DNA of 32,144 bases from Cellulomonas sp. (GCA_022013895.1 JAKLPK010000250.1:1-32144); one strand, 5' to 3'. Numbered from the stretch's first letter, positions 7,773 to 19,636 are shown. Program-made: numbers and translations. The notes: a model not told the origin generated them from the letters alone.

Positions 7773-8003
7773 ATGAGCAAGGCGGAGCAGATTCTCGCTG
7801 CACTCGGGGGTGCGGCCAACGTCGTCGAGCTGGAGCCGTGCATCACTCGGCTGCGGGTCCAGGTGGGCGATGCGGAGGCCGTCGACGACGGTGCGCTGAA
7901 GGACGCGGGGGCGTTCGGCGTCGTGCGCTCCGGCCGGATCGTCCAGGTGATCGTCGGCCCGGAGGCCGATGACCTCGCCGTCGAGCTCGACCGGCTTCGC
8001 TGA
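7773..8003 (+). CDS. PTS glucose-family EIIB subunit (stand-alone)
   Basis: A 76-residue single EIIB domain of the glucose/N-acetylglucosamine PTS family. The phosphorylation site is Cys23 in ELEPCITRLRVQV, and the second half has the usual LKDAGAFGVVRSGRIVQVIVGPEAD. EIIB passes phosphate from EIIA to the sugar carried by the membrane EIIC domain. The EIIA gene begins eight bases after the stop, but there is no EIIC gene next to them, so the partner permease must be encoded elsewhere. Divergent from glbO. The likely substrate class is glucose or amino sugars. Confidence 0.92.
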   Translation: MSKAEQILAALGGAANVVELEPCITRLRVQVGDAEAVDDGALKDAGAFGVVRSGRIVQVIVGPEADDLAVELDRLR

Positions 8004-8011
8004 GACCGACC

Positions 8012-8464
8012 GTGCTGGTCGCCAGTCCCCTCGGCGGGACCGTGCGGGCGGTCACGGAGGTGCCGGACCCGGTGTTCGCGGAGCTCATGGTGGGCCCGGG
8101 CGTCGCGATCGTGCCGCGACCGGCAGCGCGGGCCACGGCGTGGGCGCCGTGCTCCGGGGTGGTCGCTGCGGTGCACCCGCACGCGTTCGTCGTGGAGACC
8201 GCGGATCGCCGTGCGGTCCTGGTGCACGTGGGGATCGACACGGTGCGGCTGCAGGGGCAGGGCTTTACGCTCCACGTCCGTGCGGGGGACAGGGTCATGA
8301 CCGGTGACCGGATCATCACCTGGTCACCGGTGGACGTGGCCGCGGCCGGTCTGTCGACGATGTGCCCGGTGATCGCGTTGCAGGCCGAGCAGACCGCGGT
8401 CCGCGTCCTGCTCGAACCGGGCACCGCGGTGGTGCCGGGTGAACCGCTGCTCGACTGGGCCTGA
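8012..8464 (+). CDS. PTS glucose-family EIIA subunit (Crr-like)
   Basis: A 150-residue EIIA-Glc domain. It starts SPLGGTVRAVTEVPDPVFAELMVGPGVAI, like Crr proteins, and carries the two active-site histidines: His57 in HPHAFVV and the phosphorylated His72 in LVHVGIDTVRLQGQGF. The protein accepts phosphate from HPr and passes it to EIIB. The start is GTG at 8012, eight bases after the EIIB stop. Separate EIIA and EIIB genes, rather than one fused EIICBA, occur in actinobacterial glucose/GlcNAc systems. It ends convergent with the MscS gene. Confidence 0.92.
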   Translation: MLVASPLGGTVRAVTEVPDPVFAELMVGPGVAIVPRPAARATAWAPCSGVVAAVHPHAFVVETADRRAVLVHVGIDTVRLQGQGFTLHVRAGDRVMTGDRIITWSPVDVAAAGLSTMCPVIALQAEQTAVRVLLEPGTAVVPGEPLLDWA

Positions 8465-8466
8465 GC

Positions 8467-8480
8467 CGCCGGGCCCGGCG
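8467..8480. terminator. Possible bidirectional hairpin between the EIIA and MscS genes
   Basis: CGCCGGGCCCGGCG is a perfect 14-base palindrome just after the EIIA stop, with another GC-rich inverted stretch (GGGCCCGGGCTC) before the MscS stop. No U-run follows, as is common in actinobacteria, so the terminator role is tentative. Confidence 0.3.
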
Positions 8481-8506
8481 AGGCTACCGGTGGGGCCCGG
8501 GCTCAT

Positions 8507-9496
8507 TCAGCCGGCGTCGTCCTGGCGGTGGCGCACCCACAGGTCCCGCTGCCCGGCCAGCGGTATCGCCGCCTCGGTGAGCGCGGCCCGGGCCGCGACC
8601 CGCAGCCGACGGGCGACCTCCCACTGACGGGCCGGTGAGGTGCGGAGCTGGATCCGCAGCGTCACGGCGTCGAAGGTCAGCTTCTCGATCCCGGTGACCG
8701 TCGGCTCACCGTCGACGTCGCCGCCGATGCCCGGCTCGGCCGCCACCTGGCGCGCGGCCTCGAGCAGCAGCGTCCGCACCACCTCCAGATCGGCGAAGTA
8801 GTCGACGTCGACCTCGACGGTGGCCTGCGCCCACTCCTGGGTCTTGTTGCCGACCCGCGTCATCGACCCGTTGGGGATGAACCAGAGCACACCGTCGGCG
8901 TCCCGGATCTTGGTGACCCGCAGTCCGACGGCCTCGACGGTGCCGGAGGCGGGCCCGGCGTCGATGACGTCACCCACGCCGTACTGGTCCTCTGCGAGCA
9001 TGAACAGCCCGGTGAGGAAGTCCTTGACCAGCGACTGGGCGCCGAAGCCCAGCGCGACCCCGACGATGCCGGCCGAGGCGATGAACGGCGCCAGATTGAT
9101 GCTGAGGGCGTCGAGCACCAGGAAGAGCACGATCGAGCCGACCAGCAGCGAGGCCGCCGACCGCAGCACCGAACCGACCGTGCGTGCCCGCTGGGCGCGG
9201 CGGGCGGCCAGCAACGGGTTGGCGCGGGCCAGCACGGACGTCAGCTCGCGCTCCCCGCCGAGTCCCGCGGGTGCGGTGACCAGTCGGTTGGTGATCGCCG
9301 AGATGCCCGTGCGCAGCAGCGCCAGCGTGAGTCCGCCGACCACCAGGTAGAGCACGATCCGTAGCGGCAGCCCGACGAACCAGGACCACCAGCTCCAGAC
9401 CGAGGTCGGGTCGGTCGGCACCAGGGCGACGCCGGACGGTGCGGGGCTGGGCGTCTCGGTGGCTGCCCGGACGGCCGAACCCAGCACCCGGTTCAC
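8507..9496 (-). CDS. MscS-family small-conductance mechanosensitive channel
   Basis: A 329-residue channel. The N-terminal half has several membrane helices (WSWFVGLPLRIVLYLVVGGLT, SLLVGSIVLFLVLDALSI) and the pore-lining TM3-like segment LAPFIASAGIVGVALGFGAQSLVKDFLTGLFML. The Gly/Ala-rich pattern and QSLVKD are the family hallmark. The beta domain follows (YGVGDVIDAGPASGTVEAVGLRVTKIRDADGVLWFIPNG), then the C-terminal alpha/beta domain. It releases solutes under hypo-osmotic shock. The start is GTG at 9496, with a G-rich ribosome site, and overlaps the stop of the upstream S9 peptidase gene by four bases, so it is translationally coupled to it. Confidence 0.93.
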   Translation of the reverse strand: MNRVLGSAVRAATETPSPAPSGVALVPTDPTSVWSWWSWFVGLPLRIVLYLVVGGLTLALLRTGISAITNRLVTAPAGLGGERELTSVLARANPLLAARRAQRARTVGSVLRSAASLLVGSIVLFLVLDALSINLAPFIASAGIVGVALGFGAQSLVKDFLTGLFMLAEDQYGVGDVIDAGPASGTVEAVGLRVTKIRDADGVLWFIPNGSMTRVGNKTQEWAQATVEVDVDYFADLEVVRTLLLEAARQVAAEPGIGGDVDGEPTVTGIEKLTFDAVTLRIQLRTSPARQWEVARRLRVAARAALTEAAIPLAGQRDLWVRHRQDDAG

Positions 9497-11628
9497 CGGG
9501 GCACCCCCAGCCCGGTCCGCTCCGCCACGAACTGCAGCTCGTCGACGTTCAGCGCGATGCTGCGGGACAGCGACCGCCCGGCGTGGCCGACCCCCACCTC
9601 ACGGCGGACCAGCACGGGGGCATCCGCCAGGGGTGCACTGGTCGCGGCCTGCAGGGCCGCGGCGAGCTTGCGGGCGTGCAGCGGGTCGACGCGCGTGTCG
9701 CCCTCGAACACGGTGAACAGCGTCGAGGGGTACGCGGTCCCGGCCTGCACCCGGTGGTAGGGGGAGTAGGCGAGCAGCCAGTCGAGCTCGGCCGGCACCC
9801 GTGCGTCGCCGTACTCCTCGGTCCAGGTCACCCCCAGCCCGAACTGCTGGTAGCGCACCATGTCGAGCAGAGGCGCCGAGCAGACGACCGCCGTGTACAG
9901 GTCGGGGCGTTGGGTCAGAGCTGCACCGACCAGGAGTCCGCCGTTGGAGCCACCCCAGATCGCCAGCTGCGCACTGGTGGTCCAGCCACCGTCGATGAGC
10001 GCCTGGGCGACGGCGTGGAAGTCGTCGAACACGTGCTGCTTGTTCGCCCGCATCCCGTCGCGGTGCCAGTCCTCGCCCTCCTCGTTGCCACCGCGCAGGT
10101 TGGCCACGACGTAGACCCCGCCGGCCTCGACCCAGGCCAGGGTCGTGGCCGAGTACCCGGGGTCCATGCCGATCTGGAAGCCGCCGTAGCCGTACAGGAC
10201 CGTCGGCACCGGTGCGGTCGGGCTCCCGTCCGCGTCGAGTGCGGATGCGGGTGCGATGACGAAGGCGCGCACCGTCGTACCGTCGGCGCTGGTCGCCTCC
10301 AGCTGGTGCACCCGCACCGCCGGGACCTGTGCCGGTGCGCCGGGTGGGCTGGCCCACACCGAGACCGCGCCGTCGGCATAGCGGTGCACGCTGGGCACAC
10401 TCGTGTGGTCGGTGTAGGAGAACCACAGCTCACCGCCGCCTTCGGGCCGGGTGACCAGGCCCGAGATCGACCCCAGACCCGGGAGCGGCACGGTCCCGGT
10501 CCGCGCGCCGGTCGTCGGGTCGTGCAGCGTCACCTCGCTCACGGCGTGCCGCCGCCAGGAGGCGGCGAGCACCGTGGGCGTGGTGTCCGCACCACCGCCG
10601 TCCAGCAGCGCCACATCCTCCAGCACCGCCTGCGGGTCCTCGGCGAGCAGCGGGTGCCACAGACCGGGCTGCTCGGGGTCCGCCCAGACCAGCCGGCCGC
10701 GCGGTGCGTCCAGATCCGTGTGGACGTACAGCCGACCGTCCCGGCCGATCCAGGCGCCCACCTCGGCGTCCAGCCCGACCGCGACCTCGGCGAACACCGG
10801 TGCGTTCACGGGGGCGGCGGTGAGGTCGGCGATCCACACATCGGTGCGCGGAGCCGTCCCGGCCGATGCGGAGACCACCAGCCAGCGCCCGTCACGGGAC
10901 ACCTGCACGCCGTAGTAGTTGGTGTGGTCCAGACCTGCACCGAAGACCTCGACGTCCAGATCGGGGTCGGACCCGATCTGGTGCAGCCAGACCCGGCGGT
11001 GGTACTGCTCCTCACCGTCCGGGACGAGGCCGGGCGCCAGCCGGCGCACGTAGAAGAACGCCTGACCGCCGGGCAGCCATGCGACGGGGGAGTAGCGGGT
11101 GCGTTCGATCGGCCCGTCGACCTCGGTCCCGGAGGCGACGTCCAGCACGTGCAGCACCGACTCCTCGGTGCCGCCGCCGGACACCTGGTACGCCAGCAGG
11201 TCGCCCTCCTTGGACGGCTGCCAGGCGTCCAGCGTCGTGGTCCCGGCCGGGTCGAGCGCGATCGGGTCGACCAGGACGCGCTCATCGTCACCCTCGTGCA
11301 CGATGACGACGCCGTGCTCCTGGTCGCCGGCCCGGCGGGAGGCGAACCACCGCTCGCCGCGCCAGGCCGGTGCCGAGACGTGCCCGGCGCCCAGCAGCTC
11401 GTACATCCGCGCGGTCAGGCGTCCGGTCTCGAAGGGGCCGCCGCTCAGGCGTTCGGCGATCGCGGCCCGCACCGCGCTGTAGAGCCCGTCCTGGGCGGCT
11501 GACCAGGCCTGGGTGGGCTCGGAGCCGGTGTCCTCCAGCCAGCGGTACGGGTCGGGCACGAGCCGACCGTGGAGGTCCTCGACGAGGTCCGCACGGTCGG
11601 CCGGGGGGTAGGAGGCGGGGATCGTCAC
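9493..11628 (-). CDS. Prolyl oligopeptidase family serine peptidase (S9A)
   Basis: A 711-residue S9 peptidase with an N-terminal beta-propeller and a C-terminal alpha/beta-hydrolase domain. The start ADLVEDLHGRLVPDPYRWLED is typical for the family. The catalytic triad is visible: Ser561 in WGGSNGGLLVGA, Asp648 in EGDTRVDPLHARK and His682 in VGVGHAGRS. YGYGGFQIGMDPGYS supplies the oxyanion-hole region. The enzyme cleaves short proline-containing peptides and is probably cytoplasmic, since no signal peptide is seen. It starts at GTG 11628, 76 bases from the divergent malQ, and overlaps the MscS gene downstream. Confidence 0.94.
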   Translation of the reverse strand: MTIPASYPPADRADLVEDLHGRLVPDPYRWLEDTGSEPTQAWSAAQDGLYSAVRAAIAERLSGGPFETGRLTARMYELLGAGHVSAPAWRGERWFASRRAGDQEHGVVIVHEGDDERVLVDPIALDPAGTTTLDAWQPSKEGDLLAYQVSGGGTEESVLHVLDVASGTEVDGPIERTRYSPVAWLPGGQAFFYVRRLAPGLVPDGEEQYHRRVWLHQIGSDPDLDVEVFGAGLDHTNYYGVQVSRDGRWLVVSASAGTAPRTDVWIADLTAAPVNAPVFAEVAVGLDAEVGAWIGRDGRLYVHTDLDAPRGRLVWADPEQPGLWHPLLAEDPQAVLEDVALLDGGGADTTPTVLAASWRRHAVSEVTLHDPTTGARTGTVPLPGLGSISGLVTRPEGGGELWFSYTDHTSVPSVHRYADGAVSVWASPPGAPAQVPAVRVHQLEATSADGTTVRAFVIAPASALDADGSPTAPVPTVLYGYGGFQIGMDPGYSATTLAWVEAGGVYVVANLRGGNEEGEDWHRDGMRANKQHVFDDFHAVAQALIDGGWTTSAQLAIWGGSNGGLLVGAALTQRPDLYTAVVCSAPLLDMVRYQQFGLGVTWTEEYGDARVPAELDWLLAYSPYHRVQAGTAYPSTLFTVFEGDTRVDPLHARKLAAALQAATSAPLADAPVLVRREVGVGHAGRSLSRSIALNVDELQFVAERTGLGVPR

Positions 11629-11704
11629 GCACGCAGGCTACGACGAGCGGCGCGCAGGTCCGCAGCCACCCCGTCGGAGGGCCCCGCCGTGACAGGATCA
11701 CCAC

Positions 11705-13825
11705 GTGAGTGACCAGCCCGACGCCCCGACCCAGGCCCTCGTCCGTCTGGCCGAGGCGTACGCGGTGAGCACGGAGTACTGGAGCCACGCCGGGACGTTG
11801 CAGCGCTGCTCGACCTCGACGCTCGTCGGGGTGCTCGCGGCGCTGGGTGTCGACGCCTCCACACCGGAACGGGTCGAGGTCGCCCTCGCCCACCGGGTCA
11901 ACGACGAGTGGCGCCGCACCCTCCCCCCGGTCGTCGTGCAACGTTCCGGTGAGCACGTCCAGGTGCCGGTGCACGTGACGGACGGCGACCCGGTGACCTG
12001 CGTGGTCGAGCTCGAGGCGGAGGCCGGGGTGGTGGCCCTGGCACAGGCCGATGTGTTCGTCGAACCCCGACGGGTCGACGGTCGGCTGGTCGGGCGGGCC
12101 ACCTTCGACGTCCCCGTCGATCTGCCGCTCGGCTGGCACGAGCTGGTGGCTGACGTTCCAGGTGGCCAGGTGCGGACGACCCTCGTCGTCGTGCCGCACC
12201 ACCTGGAGCTGCCGGCCGGGCTCGCATCCCGACGCGGCTGGGGGCTGATGGCCCAGCTGTACTCGGTGCGTTCGAGCCGTTCGTGGGGTATCGGCGACCT
12301 GGCCGACCTCGCCGAGATGGCCGATCTGTTCGGTCGGCTGGGCGGTGACTTCGTGCTGGTCAACCCGCTGCACGCGGCGGAACCGGTCGCCCCGATGACG
12401 CCGAGCCCGTACCTGCCGACCACCCGGCGTTTCGTCAACCCGGTGTACATCCGGGTCGAGGAGGTCCCGGAGGCCGGCTACCTGACCTCGGCGGAGCGGG
12501 CGCTCGTCGACTGGGCGGGGGAGCCGGCGCGGGTTCTGGACACCGACCCGCGGGCCGTCGACCGCGATGTCGCCTGGGCGGCGAAGCGTGCGGCGCTCGA
12601 GGTCGTGTTCACGGTGCCGCGTCCGCCGTCGCGGCAGCGGGCCTTCGAGGGCTTCGTGGCCCAGGAGGGCTCCGGGCTGGCCACTTTCGCGCTGTGGTGC
12701 GCGATCGCCGAGAAGTACGCCGGTGCACCGTGGCCGGAGCAGGCCCGCGACCCCGGCAGCCCGCTGGTCGCCCGGTTGCGTGGCGAGCTGGCCGACCGGG
12801 TCGAGTTCTACGCCTGGTTGCAGTGGGTGGCCGATGAGCAGCTCGCGCACGCCCAGCACCTGGCACGTGAGGCCGGGATGGCGCTCGGCATCATGCACGA
12901 CCTGGCCGTCGGGGTGCATCCCGACGGTGCGGACGTCTGGGCCCTGGGCCATGTGCTGACCCGCGGCGCGACGGTGGGTGCGCCGCCCGACATGTACAAC
13001 CAGCAGGGCCAGGACTGGTCGCAGCCGCCGTGGCACCCGGACGCCCTGGCCCGGGAGGCCTACCGCCCGTACCGCGACATGTTGCGCACGGTGCTGCGGC
13101 ACGCCGGTGCGCTCCGCATCGACCACGTGATCGGGCTGTTCCGGCTGTGGTGGATCCCCACCGGGCACGGCGCCGACCAGGGCGCCTATGTGCGCTACGA
13201 CCACGAGGCCCTGGTCGGCATCCTCATGCTCGAGGCGGCACGGGCCGGCGCCGTCGTGGTCGGGGAGGATCTCGGGACGGTCGAGCCCTGGGTGCGGGAC
13301 TTCCTTGCCGAACGGGGCATCCTGGGCACGGCGGTGCTCTGGTTCGAGCACGAGGGAGACCGTCCGCGTCCGCCCGAGCACTGGCGCCGCCAGCAGCTGG
13401 CGACCGTCACGACGCACGACCTGCCGCCCACGGCGGGCTATCTCGCGGGTGAGCACGTGACGTTGCGCGATCGCCTCGGCCTGCTCGCCGAACCGGTGGC
13501 CGTCGTGCGTGCCCGGGCGGCACGTGAACGTGAGGCGATGCTGACGGCCCTGCGCGACCGTGGCCTGCTCGGTGCCGACCCGTCGGAGCGTGAGGTGGTC
13601 GAGGCGATGCACCGGTACGTGCTCGCCACCCCTGCGGCCCTGGTCGGTGTGGCGCTGGTCGACGCCGTCGGTGAACGTCGCGCCCAGAACCAGCCGGGAA
13701 CCGACCGGGAGTACCCGAACTGGAAGGTGCCGCTGGGCGACTCCTCGGGCACGGTCGTGCTCATCGACGACCTCGAGGGCAACGCCCGTCTCCAGTCGCT
13801 GGTGGCGGTTCTCCAGGCGGAGTGA
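11705..13825 (+). CDS. malQ: 4-alpha-glucanotransferase (amylomaltase, GH77)
   Basis: A 706-residue MalQ with the extra N-terminal beta-sandwich region seen in many actinobacterial enzymes. The GH77 core starts near RRGWGLMAQLYSVRSSRSWG. The catalytic residues are readable: nucleophile Asp473 in LRIDHVIGLFRLWW, acid/base Glu521 in VVGEDLGTVEPW and the third carboxylate Asp572 in TTHDLPPTAG. PSPYLPTTRRFVNP is a further family block. The enzyme transfers alpha-1,4-glucan chains between maltodextrins and releases glucose, in glycogen and maltose metabolism. The GTG start has AGGA or, alternatively, a -10-like CAGGAT six bases before it. Confidence 0.95.
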   Translation: MSDQPDAPTQALVRLAEAYAVSTEYWSHAGTLQRCSTSTLVGVLAALGVDASTPERVEVALAHRVNDEWRRTLPPVVVQRSGEHVQVPVHVTDGDPVTCVVELEAEAGVVALAQADVFVEPRRVDGRLVGRATFDVPVDLPLGWHELVADVPGGQVRTTLVVVPHHLELPAGLASRRGWGLMAQLYSVRSSRSWGIGDLADLAEMADLFGRLGGDFVLVNPLHAAEPVAPMTPSPYLPTTRRFVNPVYIRVEEVPEAGYLTSAERALVDWAGEPARVLDTDPRAVDRDVAWAAKRAALEVVFTVPRPPSRQRAFEGFVAQEGSGLATFALWCAIAEKYAGAPWPEQARDPGSPLVARLRGELADRVEFYAWLQWVADEQLAHAQHLAREAGMALGIMHDLAVGVHPDGADVWALGHVLTRGATVGAPPDMYNQQGQDWSQPPWHPDALAREAYRPYRDMLRTVLRHAGALRIDHVIGLFRLWWIPTGHGADQGAYVRYDHEALVGILMLEAARAGAVVVGEDLGTVEPWVRDFLAERGILGTAVLWFEHEGDRPRPPEHWRRQQLATVTTHDLPPTAGYLAGEHVTLRDRLGLLAEPVAVVRARAAREREAMLTALRDRGLLGADPSEREVVEAMHRYVLATPAALVGVALVDAVGERRAQNQPGTDREYPNWKVPLGDSSGTVVLIDDLEGNARLQSLVAVLQAE

Positions 13826-13883
13826 CCGGCGCGGGGACCGCCGCAGCGGCTGGCAGCGCAGTCGGCCGATGGGCGGAGCCGCC

Positions 13884-16442
<2,559 letters not shown>

Positions 16443-16613
16443 GTCGTCGTCCTTCGTCCAGGCCCCGGCCGCCGGCCGCAGCGTCGCATGGTCGTGGCAG
16501 ATCATCACATGCCACCGCTCCGGGGCTGTGCCCGATCTGGGTGGACTCACCCGGACGTGGCGGTCAGGAGCACCATCGTGTGTGATGGACAGGGGCGACG
16601 AGAGGAGCAGATC

Positions 16614-17120
16614 GTGCGGGACGAACACCGTCGGACCCTGATCGGCGTCCTCGTGGTGTTCGACGCACTGGCCCTGCTCACCGTCGCGGTCCTGGTGCTG
16701 CGTGGGTTCGAGGCAGGTCGAACGGTCGTCGTCCCGTCGACCGCGGGAACCTCCACGGCGGGCGTCGCCACGACGACCGATGACGCGCTCACGTTCCGGC
16801 TGCCGTCGGGCAACATCTCGTGCGTGCTGTCCGCCGACGGCGCCACCTGCACGATCGGCGAGCTCTCCTCGGCGGCCACGCCCGAACCCGGGTGCACCGG
16901 TTCCGTCGGGCACGTGGTGGTGCTCGACGGAACCGGGGTGACCACACCGTGCACCACGGATGCGGCGACGGTCGCCACCGATGCGCTCGTGATGGAGTAC
17001 GGCAGCAGTCGCACCGTCGGCGACTACACCTGCTCGAGCGCGACGACCGGAGTCACCTGCACCCGCGAGGACGGGGTGGGGTTCCGCCTGTCGCGCACCG
17101 CGCTGGTCGTGCTGCCCTGA
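16614..17120 (+). CDS. Exported/membrane-anchored DUF6636-like protein
   Basis: A 168-residue protein with a short basic N-terminus (RDEHRRT), one hydrophobic helix (LIGVLVVFDALALLTVAVLVL, about residues 9-29) and an extracytoplasmic domain. The domain has LPSGNISCVLSADGATCTIGE, then PGCTGSVGHVVVLDGTGV, VMEYGSSRTVGDYTCSSATTGVTCTREDGVGFRLSR: six cysteines and the F-x-x-PSGNI-C ... GVTC ... GF-x-LSR pattern of the DUF6636 family. No activity is known. The GTG start follows AGAGGAGCAG. It is divergent from pepN and ends six bases from the convergent M13 peptidase. Confidence 0.78.
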   Translation: MRDEHRRTLIGVLVVFDALALLTVAVLVLRGFEAGRTVVVPSTAGTSTAGVATTTDDALTFRLPSGNISCVLSADGATCTIGELSSAATPEPGCTGSVGHVVVLDGTGVTTPCTTDAATVATDALVMEYGSSRTVGDYTCSSATTGVTCTREDGVGFRLSRTALVVLP

Positions 17121-17126
17121 CCCTGC

Positions 17127-19118
17127 TCACCAGATCCGTACGCGCTCCTGGGGGGACAGATACATCGGGTCGCCGCTCTGCACGTCGAACGCCGCATAGA
17201 ACTCGTCGACGTTGCGGACCACGCCGTTGCAGCGGAACTCGTCGGGGGAGTGGGGGTCGGTCGCCATTCTCCGGATGACCTCCTCGTCGCGGCCCTTCGA
17301 TCGCCAGCACGCCGCCCAGCCGAGGAAGATCCGTTGCGCGGCCGTGAGACCGTCGATCACGGGACCCTCCTCGTTCGGACGACCGAGCGCGATCCGGTAC
17401 GCGCGGATGGCGATGGTGAGGCCGCCGAGATCCCCGATGTTCTCCCCGATGGTCAGCGCACCGTTCACGTGCTGGTCGTCGGGGAGCTGGGCCGGGACGA
17501 ATGCGGAGTACTGGTCGACCAGCGCGGCCGTGCGGCGCTCGAACTCGGCACGGTCCTGCGCGGTCCACCAGTCGGCGAGCGCGCCGGTGCCGTCGTACTT
17601 GCTGCCCTGGTCGTCGAACCCGTGACCGATCTCGTGGCCGATGATCGCGCCGATGCCGCCGTAGTTGACGGCGTCGTCGGCGGACGCGTCGAACACCGGT
17701 GGCTGCAGGATCGCGGCCGGGAAGACGATCTCGTTCATCCCCGGGTTGTAGTAGGCGTTGACGGTCTGCGGGGTCATGAACCACTCCTCGCGGTCCACGG
17801 GCCGGCCGATCTTCGCCAGCTCGTAGTCCTGGGCCCAGATGGTGGCCTCGCGGACGTTGCCGACCAGGTCGCCCGGGTCGACGACGAGCGCGCCGTAGTC
17901 GCGCCACCGGCTCGGGTAGCCGATCTTGGGGGTGAACGCGTCGAGCTTGGCCAGGGCCTTGGCCCGGGTGTCCTCGCCCATCCAGTCCAGGCTCGCGATC
18001 GACTGCCGGTAGGCCTCGACGAGGTGGGCGACCAGGGTGTCCATCCGAGCCTTGTGGGTCGGCGGGAAGTGCCGCTCGACGTAGATCTTGCCGACGGCCT
18101 CGCCCATCGCGCCCTCGACGAGGGACACCCCGCGCTTCCACCGTTCACGCAGCTCCTGCGCACCGGTGAGGGTGCGTCCGTAGAACTCGAAGTTCGCCTG
18201 GGTGAGCTCGGCCGTCAGGTAGGGCGCCCGTGCGCTCACCAGGTGGAAGCGCAGCCAGTCGGCCCAGGCCTCCAGCGGCAGGGTGGCCCACAGCTCGGCG
18301 AACCCCTCGGCGAAGGTGGGTTCGCGCACCACGAGGTCGTCCAGCGTCCCGGCCGGTGCGCCGAGCGCGTCCACCCAGGCCGGCCAGTCGAACTGGGGTG
18401 CGCGCGCGGTGAGCTCGGCCAGGGTGACCGGGTTGTAGGTCAGATCGGCGTCGCGGTCCTTGACGACATCCCAGTGGTGGGTCGCGAGCGCCGTCTCGAG
18501 CTCGACGACCCGGTCGGCCGCGGCCTGCGCGGCGGGCTCATCGGCGACGGTACCGGCCAGCAGCAGCATCCGGGCGATGTGCGGACGGTAGGCGTCCAGG
18601 AACGTCGCGTACTGCGGGTCGCGGTAGTACGACTCGTCGGGCAGACCCAGACCGCCCTGCATGAGGTAGACGACGTAGCGCTGCGGGTCACGGGCGTCGT
18701 TGTCGACCCAGAAGCCGACCGCACCGGCCGCCCCGGTCCGCTGCAGTGCGCCCAGGGCCTGGACCAGACCGGCCCGGTCGGTCGCCCCGTCGATGAGCGC
18801 GAGGTCGTCGGCGAGCGGGCTCAGGCCGGCTGCCTCGATGGCCTCGGTGTCCATGAAGCTGGCGTAGAGCGCGCCGACCTTGCCGGTCTCGGAGTCCGCG
18901 GCGGCCGTCCCTGCGGCGACCTGCCGACCCGCCTCGGCGATGATCTCGCGGACCTGCTCCTCGGCGCGGTCGCGCAGGGCCCGCAGCGCACCGTCGAACG
19001 CCCGGTCGGGCGGGATCGTGTGGCCGGCGATCCACCGCCCGTTGACGTGCCGGTAGAGGTCGTCCTGGGGCCGTGTGCTCGGGTCCAGGCTGGACAGGTC
19101 GATGCCGCTGTGAGCCAT
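17127..19118 (-). CDS. M13-family (neprilysin-like) zinc metallopeptidase
   Basis: A 663-residue M13 peptidase. The zinc motif HEIGH is at residues 495-499, followed by GFDDQGSKYDGTGALADWW; the third ligand is Glu559 in GENIGDLGG with Asp563. NAYYNPGMNEIVFPAAIL is the substrate-binding block, and the protein ends ERVRIW as most members do. Unlike eukaryotic neprilysin there is no N-terminal membrane anchor or signal peptide, so it is probably cytoplasmic and cleaves oligopeptides. ATG at 19118, with a -10-like TAAGGT six bases upstream and no other good ribosome site. Divergent from rpiB. Confidence 0.94.
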   Translation of the reverse strand: MAHSGIDLSSLDPSTRPQDDLYRHVNGRWIAGHTIPPDRAFDGALRALRDRAEEQVREIIAEAGRQVAAGTAAADSETGKVGALYASFMDTEAIEAAGLSPLADDLALIDGATDRAGLVQALGALQRTGAAGAVGFWVDNDARDPQRYVVYLMQGGLGLPDESYYRDPQYATFLDAYRPHIARMLLLAGTVADEPAAQAAADRVVELETALATHHWDVVKDRDADLTYNPVTLAELTARAPQFDWPAWVDALGAPAGTLDDLVVREPTFAEGFAELWATLPLEAWADWLRFHLVSARAPYLTAELTQANFEFYGRTLTGAQELRERWKRGVSLVEGAMGEAVGKIYVERHFPPTHKARMDTLVAHLVEAYRQSIASLDWMGEDTRAKALAKLDAFTPKIGYPSRWRDYGALVVDPGDLVGNVREATIWAQDYELAKIGRPVDREEWFMTPQTVNAYYNPGMNEIVFPAAILQPPVFDASADDAVNYGGIGAIIGHEIGHGFDDQGSKYDGTGALADWWTAQDRAEFERRTAALVDQYSAFVPAQLPDDQHVNGALTIGENIGDLGGLTIAIRAYRIALGRPNEEGPVIDGLTAAQRIFLGWAACWRSKGRDEEVIRRMATDPHSPDEFRCNGVVRNVDEFYAAFDVQSGDPMYLSPQERVRIW

Positions 19119-19124
19119 GCCCCA

Positions 19125-19130
19125 ACCTTA
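19125..19130 (-). promoter_or_regulatory. Possible -10 box (TAAGGT) of the M13 peptidase gene
   Basis: On the minus strand TAAGGT (TAnnnT) ends six bases before the ATG at 19118, as for a leaderless message. AAGG within it could also act as a weak ribosome site. Confidence 0.35.
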
Positions 19131-19177
19131 GGGATCGACCTGCACCGTGCGCGCCCACGGTCGGGCAAGATGGGTGC

Positions 19178-19636
19178 ATGCGCATCCACGTCGCCGCCGA
19201 CCATGCCGGGTACGAGCTCAAGGAGGCGCTGGTCGCCCACCTGCGGGATGCCGGTCACGAGGTCGTCGACCACGGCGCCCACGAGTACGACCCGCAGGAC
19301 GACTACCCGGCCGTCTGCATCGCCGCGGCCCAGGCCGCTGTCGCGGAGCCGGGCACGCTGGGCGTGGTCATCGGCGGGTCCGGGAACGGTGAGCAGATCG
19401 CGGCCAACAAGGTCCCGGGTGCGCGCGCGGCACTGGCCTGGAACGCCGCGACGGCTGAGCTGGCCCGGCAGCACAACGATGCCAACGTCGTGGCCATCGG
19501 CGCGCGGCAGCACACCATCGACGAGGCGCTCGACCTGGTCGACAGGTTCGTCGGCGAACCGTTCAGTGGTGACCCGCGTCACCAGCGCCGGATCGACGAG
19601 GTCGCGGCGTTCGAGGCCTCGCGCGAGCGCGGCTGA
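19178..19636 (+). CDS. rpiB: Ribose-5-phosphate isomerase B
   Basis: A 152-residue RpiB/LacAB-family isomerase. MRIHVAADHAGYELKEALVAHL is the family N-terminus, with DHAG binding the phosphate and substrate, and GVVIGGSGNGEQIAANKVPG plus RQHNDANVVAIGAR form the active site. It interconverts ribose 5-phosphate and ribulose 5-phosphate in the pentose phosphate pathway. ATG at 19178 is the only start that gives the conserved N-terminus; longer frames run into the divergent peptidase gene. A hairpin follows the stop by nine bases. Confidence 0.95.
   Translation: MRIHVAADHAGYELKEALVAHLRDAGHEVVDHGAHEYDPQDDYPAVCIAAAQAAVAEPGTLGVVIGGSGNGEQIAANKVPGARAALAWNAATAELARQHNDANVVAIGARQHTIDEALDLVDRFVGEPFSGDPRHQRRIDEVAAFEASRERG

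Noticed and set aside
9439..11502. 687-codon open frame on the plus strand
   Set aside because: Antisense to the S9 peptidase, whose catalytic triad and length fit its family.
11288..13612. 774-codon open frame on the minus strand
   Set aside because: Antisense to malQ; no recognisable domain, low-complexity His/Arg/Pro composition.
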